Shown here one piece after another: positions 31,851-42,546 of a DNA stretch of 64,000 bases (within the stretch, counting starts at the first letter, position 1; each line of letters starts with the position of its first letter). Source of the stretch: Herpomyces periplanetae (Eukaryota; Ascomycota; Laboulbeniomycetes; Herpomycetales; Herpomycetaceae); assembly GCA_009733715.1 (NCBI GenBank), contig WMKJ01000075.1, forward strand, positions 1 through 64,000, in the 5' to 3' direction. A program made the position numbers and the translations under genes. The notes beneath the pieces are model-generated. The model saw only the letters and a list, made by a program, of their open reading frames with translations. It was not told the origin of the DNA and did no database searches.

Positions 31851-33907
31851 TTATGTAAAGTTTTCGGAAAATCGTGATTCTCGTCCACCCGAACTACTAC
31901 CTCCACCATTTCGAGAATCTTTCGAACCAAGTTTGAATAATGGACCAGATGTATTAGAGTCGGATATTGGACTATTGGCAAAGTTGGTCGAGACACGAGA
32001 CGCTTGAAGTGCTGAATTTATCGAACTTGCACTACCAAAGGGTGAGTTAACCTCAACCTGACGACTTGACCCTAAGGGAAAATGATGAATGACGGGAGTT
32101 CGTGCCGGACTAGGCATTAATACTTCTCGACTAGATTTTCCAATATAATCACAAGAATCCGGGGAAAGATGGGCTGACACTGATGCAACTGAACCAGTAT
32201 CGGTTTTATCTGACGGTCGAACAAAATATCCAGTCGGTACAGTAGGTGATGATGATGTTGATAATACCGGTGGTAATTGTGGATTTTGCTGCGGTGACTG
32301 CGGCAACGGTAATGTCGGTGGAGTCGTTGGAACAGTTGGGCTATAAATTTGGGTTTGAACCGGTGCTGATATTGACTCTACCGTAGGTGTCGAAGTTGAC
32401 ATTATTGTTGATGCTACGTTTTGTGCCAACAAACTCCCCACCAATGGTGTTATAACTGTCTCCTGCTGGTTTAGATTTAAAATTGACGGTGAAGTCCGTG
32501 TTTGCGACTCTATAGTATCCGTTCGATTCCTTGAAGAATCCGGCGTTGAAACTGATTTAACGTTAGATTTAAATGCACAACTATTCGGACTATCCGGTGT
32601 CATTGTATTAAGATGACTAGGCAAAAATAAATCAGGTGGTGCATTGCGAGCAGATAACTTTTGAAATCCATGATTCTGCTTCGAATTGGACGTTCGTGTC
32701 CCGTTTCCTATGCCCGGTAAATTCAATGATTGCGAAACCAGCGTTCGAAACGAATTATCATTTTCCGGTGAATAATTGTATAATGATGACTCCTTATATG
32801 CCGATACCTGAAGTTTTCGTTTACGTCGATTTCGAACCCACAAAATGTAAAACCCAACCAAACACGATAGGAAAGCTACTCCGAAGAAACTTCCAACTAC
32901 AATCCCCACGATTTGGGTCGTTGATAAGTCTCGTGAATGATTTGAAGATTTATTCCAACTAGGATTTGATGACGATGTATGATACCGGCCTATAGTGTAT
33001 GAAGACGGCAAACTAATATGTCGATGTCGTGCCGTGTGAGGAGCACCAGATGAGCCACTAGGACTTATTCGACGTGAATTCACAACTCGAGGAACAGTTG
33101 TAGTCGGATGAAGTTTTCGATGAGAATCTCGTGTTTTAGGTCGAGTTATTGAAGGTGTCGAAGATGGCACATCTATAAATTAAATTGAATATATTAGTAA
33201 ATTTGCGCAAAATGTAAAATAATGTCAAATTAACCCAAGGCAAATGTATACATACAAATTTTCGTATGGCTTGGAGTTTTGAAGGAATTAGCATTGATAA
33301 TCTGATCAGAATCATCAGAAACATTCGATGGCTCCACAGACTGCCATGATACTTTATCGGATTGACTTGAATTGAACGACGAAGATAGAGGTGAGGGGGT
33401 GGAGTCCACAGGTGATTTAGAATCCACAATGACATTTCGCGATGAACCTGATACCCCAGATGAAATTGATGAGGTAGCAGTCGGTGATAGGGTAGCAGGC
33501 CTGGACGGTAAATCTTGTGATGGGTACGAAATATTTAATGACAAAGAAGGATGCTGGCCGTCGGATGAGCTAGGAGAGTGCCGCAGAACAGGAGTAGGTC
33601 CAAGACTGACAATTTTCGCTACTGTAGTCCATGAGATAAGTTGTGTGGAGGGTGATGATGATGACGATGATGATGATGAAGACGAAGAAGAAATAGTTAG
33701 ATGATGCGTTGGTTCAAGGGTATTTATTTCCAGGGGAAAAAGATCAGAAGCAACATGTGAAGGAGTAGTTAATCCCAATGCTTTATCGAGAGCTTTAGTT
33801 AAGCAAATATTCGACAGTAAGTTGGGTTCGCAAAGTTCAGAGGGAGCAGCGGGAAGTAGAGTCGGAACCGACGAAAAACTGATATACGATGCCTTGAACT
33901 CGTCCAT
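31851..33907 (-). CDS. Single-pass Ser/Thr-rich membrane protein, function unknown
   Basis: Two exons, 33907-33256 and 33172-31851 (83-bp phase-1 intron), encode 657 residues. An N-terminal Ser/Thr/Pro-rich region of about 300 residues, including a run of more than ten Ser, precedes one strong membrane helix near residues 300-325 (QIVGIVVGSFFGVAFLSC). A basic stop-transfer RNRRKRK and a 330-residue Ser/Pro/Thr-rich tail follow. The layout resembles fungal cell-surface sensors or axial-bud/Mid2-like proteins, but no WSC domain or cysteine module is seen. The N-terminus MDEFKASYISF is not a convincing signal peptide, so an extra upstream exon is possible. The pyrimidine-rich upstream DNA and lack of CACGTG set it apart from housekeeping genes nearby. 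Confidence 0.7.
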
Positions 33908-34730
33908 GGCAAGACAAGATACTTAACGTAAAGGTTAAATGAAAGGACGGAAAGAGAGCAAAGGACGGGGTAATGGAGTAAAGTAAGCACGCATGAGCGG
34001 GAAAGAAAGCATATATAATTCAAGGCAAAGGGAATGATCTGGTGAGTGCAAGTTCCTTTGAGGCCGAAAGGTAAGATGGCACCGAAAGGAGAGTTCAAGG
34101 TAAAGAGGAATTACATTTGAAGCGGTAATATGAATATTGAAGGGTTCGCGGGACAACTAGTACGTAACTTTTTGTATTTGGGAGACTTTAGTGTGAAAGG
34201 AAAAGGGATAGGCGAAAAAAGTGACAACTGGGAGATAATGATAGTGAAGGAATATAGAGGAAGGCAAATAAAGTCAAAGAGGAAAAAAGAAGCATACAAA
34301 TTGAAGAATTTGACTCCGGCAAGAGAAGAGGAAGCAATGGAAATATTGGAGGAGTAGAAACAATGATAAATATTACGGTGGGAGAGGCTAGAAAAAGCGA
34401 TACGGCCAAATTAATTTAAATGGAATAAGAGACTTATTCTCTTAAGAAACATTGGCATGGTATGGCGTGTCATTACCCATACATTGATGGTGGAATATTA
34501 AAGGGGGACGAGGAGGGAAGAGGAGAGGGGGAAGAAGAGCTTAAGGGAAAAGGGAGGAGGCGACAGTTTATGAAGAGGGCAGTAATGATAGAGATAAGAC
34601 GAGGAGGAAGAGGTAGATGCACGAGAGTAAGTAGAAATAGCTAAACCACTGTACGACGGAAGACGACGAAAAGAAATCAAGAGAAAGAAAAAGCAAGGTA
34701 AATGGAAAAGTGGACAGGCGATGAAGTGAG

Positions 34731-34840
34731 CCGCGCGCTCGCGCGTGCGTGCGTGAGTTAAGTGAAGGAAATGGAAGGAAGATCGAGTATCGAATATGGG
34801 TAAGAGAGGTAGAGTAGCGCGCGCGCGTGTGCGCGCGCGC
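34731..34840. repeat. Pair of GCGC alternating tracts
   Basis: CCGCGCGCTCGCGCGTGCGT at 34731-34750 and a 24-bp GC/GT alternating run at 34817-34840, only 60 bp apart in otherwise A/G-rich DNA. These are classic Z-DNA-prone sequences. Confidence 0.75.
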
Positions 34841-36786
34841 AAGAGTGATAAAAAAGTGAAAGCTGGGTCGACAACTAGCTAATATGGTACGGAGCTAGCG
34901 ATGAGATTAACGCCGGATAACGGTTAACAAAGCTCTCAGTTAAAGCCCCACTCCAGGTATACGGGATAAAAGGCACTAAGAGGAGCAACAAATAGAGGAA
35001 GCATAGTTTGTGACATGAATAAAAATGTAAGGTATAGTTGTAAAGGCGTATAGTGGCCAATGATAAGGTAGCGCGAAATAATAAGCTGGTTAGGGTGGTG
35101 TTTGTTCCAAATATTGCGATAAAATATGCGAATATAGATTATTACCGGGGGGGGGAAGGGTGGAGGGGGGGTTAAAAGAAAAAATATATCAATAAAGACA
35201 AGGTAAAAGAGAAACAGGGGAAAGCAAACATGTCAAGTACGGTAAACGCTGAGTGCGATAAATAGGAAAAGGAATGGATGATGATGGCAAGTTTTTACGA
35301 GAAAGATGTGCAGTATTTTGGGCAAGTGAATGGGCGAAGAGAGTAGGGTACGAATAGTAAGTTAACGAGGTATCTGGGATCAGAATCTAAGTTTTTGGAG
35401 GAGAATATAAAATAAGTGGAAAAACGGAGTAAGTAAATGAGCCAGGTTTGGGGGAAATAAAAAATACGAGGGAGATAGTGAAAAGTATGAAAAGTGGGAA
35501 AAAAATGAGAATAAAATTGTAGATAAGAGAAAATAGTAATGAATTTAATGAATGGTCAGGGAAAAGTATAAAAAGGAAAAAAAGGAGCAATTCAACCTGA
35601 AACCAAATGAAAAGCTTCTTCTTTTATTTTGCACTAGGGGATAGTATAAATGGTAAAAAAAAGAATAAAATTGTGAAGGAAAGAAAAATGGATCATCAAA
35701 AGTGTATAACATGCCACGAGAAATGTATAACTGTATAGAGGGATATTATCTAAGCAAATACACTGGATGAGTTGAAATAAAAGGGAAGGAGAAGAGATGA
35801 GACGAGACGAGGGGTAAATTTTGAGGGGAAAATGGAAGGGATGAAGAATAAGTTGAGACGAAAGCGGAGGAAGTAGGGAAAGCACCAACGGTGAACAGCT
35901 TGGAAAGAAAAGTAGGAAGGATTAAGGGACTCTAGGAAAATCCTAATTAGGCAAAAGCCAGGGAACAAAGTAGATCCGACGGAGTTGGGCTGAAGGTGGA
36001 GACTTGGTGGAAATGAAGAGGGAAAGTGCGATGTGCCGGGCTTGTGTAGGGCTGAAAACCAGGTTGTATTAGTTCGGGTTGTCGAGGTGGTGATGGGTTG
36101 GTGTGTAGGAGAAAAGGTGAGGGTGTGGGAGTGATCGAGGTAGCATTTACAAAAGGTTGTGAATTTTGGGGGATATTTTTGTTAGGATGGGCTATACCTT
36201 TTTCCTGTGCTGGGTCAGTTGGGTGTTTCAAGTATTCAAGTTTCCTTGAATCTATGCAGTAAGCAATCCGATGGATTTTGGATTTTCAAAGATTCATGAA
36301 TACTTTTAATCATTCAGAATAAAATGGATGGTTCATCTTTGGTACATTGACCTTTTCTTCGATTAAATTTTATTAAGCTTTATCCGGGGAAAACTCCAAA
36401 GTAATCCGTTTAATGTAAAAAAGTAATTAAGTTTCCCTTGTTTCGACATATCGAGTAAACTTTACCAGATTTTGCTTGTCAAATTCACAATTCATGTGGA
36501 AACAAAGACTTACCAATACACATCTTATCATCAATCTCGCATTCAATTTACTAATTTTTCGTGCTTTGTTTGTTTCATACGCTACACGCGTATCCATCGT
36601 AGCCCGTAAAATACTGATTTATCGAGTATCCGTACGCAATTGAAGCTCATTACCACCGTAAGATATTAATTTTATCCCGTAGCAAATCTACTCACTTGTA
36701 TAACAGAGTCTCGTTACAATGTGGGTCGTTGGGACGCGCATGAAAATATATTTACTCGCTTGCTTGACAATTCTTTTCTGTGAAGT

Positions 36787-36880
36787 GTATGTACGTGTGT
36801 GTATGCATGCATGCATGCATGTTCGTACGTGTGTACGTGTGCGTGCTTGCTTGCATACGTGCGTGCGTCCGTGCGTCCGC
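36787..36880. repeat. Alternating purine-pyrimidine tract, about 95 bp
   Basis: GTATGTACGTGTGTGTATGC is followed by repeated ATGC, TACG and GTGC/GTCC units. It is the longest such tract in the window, in gene-free DNA. Frames crossing it give meaningless Cys/Val/Met or His/Arg/Thr repeats. Confidence 0.8.
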
Positions 36881-39642
36881 AAGTGTATCCTTGAACGCTT
36901 CAAACCCCCGTAAACGATTAACCAACTCTTCCTTCAAATGTACATGCACCATTATGCATCCTCATCTGATAATTGCATTCTCGTGATTTTCCAAAAACTT
37001 CTTGTAATGCATACCACTAAAAGTTTCATTCCTCCCCCCCCATTGACCTACTGTTATTAATGCCTATTTCAACCACTCACCTTGTTCATCTTTACGATAG
37101 AGCTGTAAAACTCGTATCCGTGCCCCAGATAAAAGATTCCCTATACCTTTTAACTTACAAAATACCGGCCAGATTTAAATTTTTAGTCTGAATTAGTAGT
37201 AAATTGTAAATGTTTTGCTTTGAAATAGTTAAACGTTACAATGATAATTATTTTTTGATTTTTCATTATCAATGTGTAAATGATCAAGGTAATATCCTTC
37301 GTTTTGATGGTTTACACTAGAAATTTTCATCGCAAAGATGCTAAAAATGTCTATTGAATATAATTCTGCGGAGCGAGGGTCGAATTTGCCTATGGATCAT
37401 AACTAATGCCCCATTTTCCACATTCCTATCTACCTTGCCTTTGAACAGAATGGTTTATACTGGCCTAAATTTTACGATTTTATCATATAAATTAATAGGT
37501 TTTCATCTACCAGGACCGTGATAGCTTGGCCAAATTCCACGCCGTGTAAAAATTCTTTTTACCATTTAGTATTTGACCCCTTTTTCCCATTTTATATCGG
37601 CGTATGTCGACATCGTGAAATATCACTTTTCCCCATATTAGCGGTAAGACGACAGCTAGAACCCTGCTATATTTACGTTATTCCGTTTTTCTACCTAACC
37701 GACTAATCTAAATCAAGCGTTTAACTTTTCCACATAGTAAGCTTACGGTATAAGCTAAAATCATTTGTCCTAGTCTATAGTAACCTTTAGTACCCATAGT
37801 TCTTCATCATCACAATGTTCGTAATACATACGTTAAACTCTTTACCTACAATGCGCTCGTTTATCACTCAATCAACATCCCATATCCTCAGACAACCCGT
37901 ATATTCAACTAGCTTGATTACACTTGTAGGGTAAAATTTGGAGGGTATTTTGTCCATGTACTTAAATTCCCGTTAAAACACACTCTATATTTCATGTGGC
38001 AATTTTTTTGCACGGACATATGAATCTGGGTAACTTTCTGTTGCCTCAGCTTTACGGATTTTTACTTCCACGCTGAGTTAAATTATCAAATGAGCTATCA
38101 GATCGTATAGTTTGATGGTACATTTTGAGCATTGAGGTATCGTGGAGATGGAAAATTTAAATATATAGGTATAAGCTTATGCGATGTTTGACCACTTATC
38201 CACGCAACCTTTAACCAGGTTGATGCACCGTCTCTTGGACAGTCATGTCTTGCAATTTATACAAGATCAGCAATTTTACGGCAGTGAAGGTGGAGTGGGG
38301 TTGGGTTAAATGGTTAAAAATGATGTTCACATAGATCTACTGGACATTGCTCAGTTTAGAAAATTGTTAAAGGCATTAAGTTATCATCAGTGTCAGACAA
38401 GCTTACAGTTATCAAGTACATTGGAAAACTTCAATAAGTACTCACCTATACTTAACACTTTACCCGGGTTAATTCATTTGGTGTAATTAATCTTCGATTA
38501 AGCAATTTAACAAAGTAATGAAAAATTACAAATTAATAAGGAGTTAAAGGCATGCACATCTCTCAATCAACAGACTAAATAGGTAGATAGTGTGACAAAC
38601 TATCCAATTTTTTAACGATCTTTAAAATACAAAAAGGTTAGGGTTAACTCCAGTTACCATTAACGGACAGATTCCGTCGCATATGTCAGTATTGACAAGT
38701 TGCGGGTTGATTACTCCGACATAACTTTGCAAATTGTGTTTGGTACGGGCGTGTTCAGTTGCCTTGATAAAAAACTTTTCACATAATAGATCGAAGTCGA
38801 GTAATATCACGTTAAAGAGAAAATTTGCCAGTGTAATGCGCAGATATTCTGATAATCGCAAGGGATGCTCTCATGATCATTCCATTATAACAAGTTTTAA
38901 TACTATAAAATGGTATATTGAAAACCTTATGCTCCATGTGCTTTATGCAACAGTGAATAGCTTTGTCAAATGATCAAGCTATCATGATTAAAATAGAATA
39001 TTCCGTATATTTAACTGTTATAAAGCTTATAATGTTAACGGATTTAGATAACTATTTAGTTGGCTTAAGTGTATCTGAAGAATGGGTGTAAGAACATATG
39101 GAAGTTCTCCCAGTTTCACATATCCAAGAGAATTATTATCCCATTATTTCAATGTTTTCAGTGGAATGATCACAAAGTAATAGGGGAATCGAGGAAAAGG
39201 ATATTGCTTAACGTTAAAAATTAGTCCAAATTTTGTATACATTTTATGGAATTGGAGAGGATAAGTTAAGTAACAGACTTGTGGTTTTTGGGTGTATAAC
39301 TCATTCAATTCAAGATGAATTAGGCGCAGAGATAGCATATTTGTACAAATTAAGCTCATCTTCACTAAAGTACGGACCGTAAACCGGTAGATTCTCGTGT
39401 ATGGTTTGACGGGGTTTACGATGTTTCACCGAATTACCAATTACCGACAAATGGTAGTTTAAGCCAGTATACGTTATAAGAACATACGTTTCAGTTAGAA
39501 AGAGGTCAAATCAGTGAGTTAGCCTTAACGACACTTTAAATGCAAGGAATAAAACAAAATGTTAAACCAATTGCTTAATACTGAGGGTACTGAGGAGACA
39601 TCTATCGCCACAACCAACATCACCATTAATACTTACATACGA

Positions 39643-39853
39643 CTACCCTGATTTTATCACTATTGTCATTTGTTTAACAGTCCAATTATATATTTTCATG
39701 TGAGTTCTCATGCAGTAGAGCATTTCCACGCAATTTGTATTGTCTGAATCTTGCAGACGATAACCGGCCTGTAAGCGTATAAAGCCGTTAATCAGTTGAA
39801 CATCAATTTGCGTACCACCATGTAATAACTGTCGCATGGCATACATAAACTAT
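39643..39853 (-). CDS. Weak candidate exon, unknown protein
   Basis: A minus-strand frame reads MYAMRQLLHGGTQIDVQLIN and runs 67 codons to a stop. It has an acceptor-like TTCGATAG just before it and mixed, non-repetitive composition, unlike other frames in this gene-free region. I cannot match it to a family or find convincing companion exons. It may be chance. Confidence 0.15.
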
Positions 39854-41135
39854 CGAATGAGTATAGATTTATTCATGCAAACTTTCCCTTTAATCGAAAT
39901 TTTATTATTATATTGACCAAGTTTTTTTTCCCTTTTCATTTTCATTCAAACAAGAAATTTTCCCAAAAACCTCCTGTCGGCTAAATCTTCTCCCGATCCG
40001 ATCCAAGCCACAGCCGCTCTGACGTCATGTGCTGAATAAGCGTTTTCGTGGCGCAGGTGTGGCGGAAAGTTTGTGGATTGCGACAATTTTGGAGGGACGC
40101 GAGGGAATTTTACTTGAAAAGAAAGTAAATCTTTGGAAATTACAGACACCGTTTTTTTTTGGGGGGGACTGGATAATCTATACCTAAGCATATTGTATTT
40201 GGTTGGCGTTAAAATTGATTGGCAAATTAATTGCTAAATTGGGCAAAACAGGCAAGCATACAGTCAAGTTAATTATTCCAGGTCAAGCCGTCCTTATACA
40301 CATGCTGTATGTTTAATCGTTGCAGGTCTTGTTCATAATGGTTAGCAGTGTTGTGGTTAACTAACAGTATGTATGGCATGCATTATCCTGGAATGTGGTA
40401 CGTAGAAACAAGATTTTCTCCCGTTACGCGTTGCGTATTCACATAACCATCACTATTGTTTTTCTAGTGAATCCGTGCGGCGAAACTAGTTGAAATGTTG
40501 AATATGAAATGGAACTATTTATTAAGGTTTTTCATATCGCCAATAATTTCATGTGACAATTAAAATCTTGTACACCTTAACGGACTATAAACTTGAAAGT
40601 TGGTGGTGATCTAGTCTACAACTTAGTTAACTGTGTTTACACAGGGCAATTTTACTCTTGAATCATTCGGCAAAATTGACATTAATAAATACATGGTGAT
40701 GATAGATTGATTTATTGCCCGGATAAGGTTGTGATGAAATACTTCACATCTCAGTGCATCGTATATTGCGTAAATGTCAAAGGTCAACTGCTATAGGGGC
40801 TTAATATGAGTCGGGGAGACCATTGAGATTATGTTACCCGGCATAAAATTATTTACTCAGTCGTCAGAATGATCACTGTCAAATCTTTAACACATAGTTA
40901 ATTCAAAGGTCAACACGAGCAGATATTCGTTTTATTGCTTTATGCTGTGAGTGCGTGTGTGAATGTGTACGTACACTTGTACGCTGTGTTGCATCTTTAG
41001 TAAGTACCAATTCACCATTACAGCCTTGCCACGAATGAGAAAAAAAGATGTTTGATATGCGATTTAAAGGTGTACGTCTTGCCCATGTTTGCAATTCTAC
41101 TGAAAGGAACACTATGAATTCAAGTACACCCTTTT

Positions 41136-42162
41136 TTAACTCCTTAGATTGGGCGATTGTATGCGACGAAAGCATATTGTTGTAACAGTTTGACCGGTCT
41201 TTCCTCCGAAGGTGAACTTTGGGTAATCGATTACGTGGAATACATGAAAACAGAAGGGTTGATTTGTTATGAACCAGTCAATTAATTCTTCTTTGCTCCA
41301 ATTACAACTTGTAATTATGAAGAGAGCGTTGGGTCGCATTAATCGGAATATCTTGTTAGGGTAGATGGAACAAATTGGATTTCCTTGTTCGGTAACCCCT
41401 CCAGATAATGAGATAGCATCAAAAGTTCCCTTATCTAGCACAATGTCATAACCTTTGGATGTATTTGGAAACATTTTCAATAATTTATCACCATCTTGTT
41501 CCAGTACATCGTGAACCATAAAGGAAAAGTTGTCTCCAAAAGATGGGGGATCACGTGAAGCATCACGGGAACTCGGAGGTTCCCCGATGACCTGCTCACG
41601 TGCTTGGCGCTGACCAATGGCGCGAGCGAGAGCAATGCTTTGTAAGCTATAGTCAATGCCAAGCATAGATCCCGTCCAGCCACGTTTACGTAATTGGAAG
41701 AGCATGTGACCGTTTCCGGTCCCGACGTCGATAATTGTGGCTGAGGACTTTTGGAGCGGATTTTGCGGATTAACGGCTAAGTGATCGAGGAAATTGATAA
41801 CACGCTTCTCGACACCAGACTCTTCAAACCAAATGGTTCCCTTGTTTTGAGGAGAATTGATGTGATTGCGTAGATCAGTTGAGTAAACTTCATCCCAACT
41901 AAATGATTAAAAATGTGCGATAATTCAATAAATTTGTGTGTTAGTACCCGTTTACGTGCGTACACGTACATATATAATTGGATCAAGTTTATTAAACACC
42001 ACAGACAGTAATAAGGAGGAAAAATTAATTGAGCAATGTTCAACTCGAATAATTTTTCCTAATGGTACTATGCTGAATTTTCTCAATTGATATTGCTCTA
42101 TACACAACGTTAACTTACTATTCTCTTGTGCCTAGAATACTCGTGGAAAGTGATGCTGGCAT
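41136..42162 (-). CDS. EFM4: eEF1A lysine methyltransferase Efm4 (METTL10 family)
   Basis: Two exons, 42162-42119 and 41898-41136, with a 220-bp phase-2 intron; 268 residues. The exon junction rebuilds LGTREYWDEVY, the usual start of this family. Class I SAM-methyltransferase motifs follow: IIDVGTGNGHM (motif I, residues 70-80), LGIDYS (acidic residue of motif II), DIVLDKGTFDAISL (about 166-179) and the C-terminal GGKTGQTVTTICF. Efm4 methylates a lysine of translation elongation factor eEF1A in the cytoplasm. Length agrees with yeast Efm4 (about 257). Two CACGTG hexamers in its coding region (41552, 41596) are probably coincidental. It shares a 384-bp divergent promoter with RAD30. Confidence 0.92.
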
Positions 42163-42546
42163 TATAATTTGATTCAGTACTTTGCTGAACAGTTACCCTT
42201 AACTAAATACCCATTTAATTGACACGTCGAGTGCACACTTAATAAAACTCTCACAATAACCCTTTTACGTTTCCTCATAGTAGCATGGAGAAGGCATAAA
42301 ATTCCAAAAATGCACTTCAGCCCTATGGGTCACGGGACACATTGTAGCCATTCGTCACGTGGTCTACCGTTGGCGCGTCAAAATCGTGTTGGAACACCAT
42401 TTTTATGGATTTCGTGCACTTCTTCGTCAAAATGTCTACTTCATCATAATCCTTGATAATCTTAACAATATATCATGGTTGTCGATACTTGATATTTATC
42501 ACTGTATGGTTTGAAGTGAATTTTACGATCAAGTTTACATATTTGA
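42163..42546. promoter_or_regulatory. Bidirectional promoter EFM4/RAD30 with central CACGTG
   Basis: Start codons are separated by 384 bp. A single CACGTG (42356-42361, in TCGTCACGTGGTC) lies 193 bp from the EFM4 ATG and 185 bp from the RAD30 ATG, at the midpoint. It repeats the layout of the INO80C/DAD4 and RPS12/PEX14 promoters. Confidence 0.65.

Larger units (their letters stand above)
33908..41135. other. Largest gene-free stretch
   Basis: 7.2 kb without a gene I can recognise. From 33908 to about 36240 the plus strand is strongly purine-rich, i.e. pyrimidine-rich on the strand of the gene starting at 33907. It includes GCGC-type alternating tracts (34731-34755, 34817-34840), a G-run near 35144-35171, and a large TGCATG/GTGCGT tract at 36787-36880. 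The rest is AT-rich and mixed. A weak candidate exon at 39643-39853 is listed separately. Confidence 0.55.

Noticed and set aside
36688-36986. Overlapping frames on both strands rich in Cys, His, Met and Thr
   Set aside because: All derive from the TGCATG/GTGCGT alternating tract; repeat translation, not genes.
41552-41601. Two CACGTG hexamers in EFM4
   Set aside because: They lie in coding sequence far from the promoter and are probably set by codon content, so they are not called regulatory.
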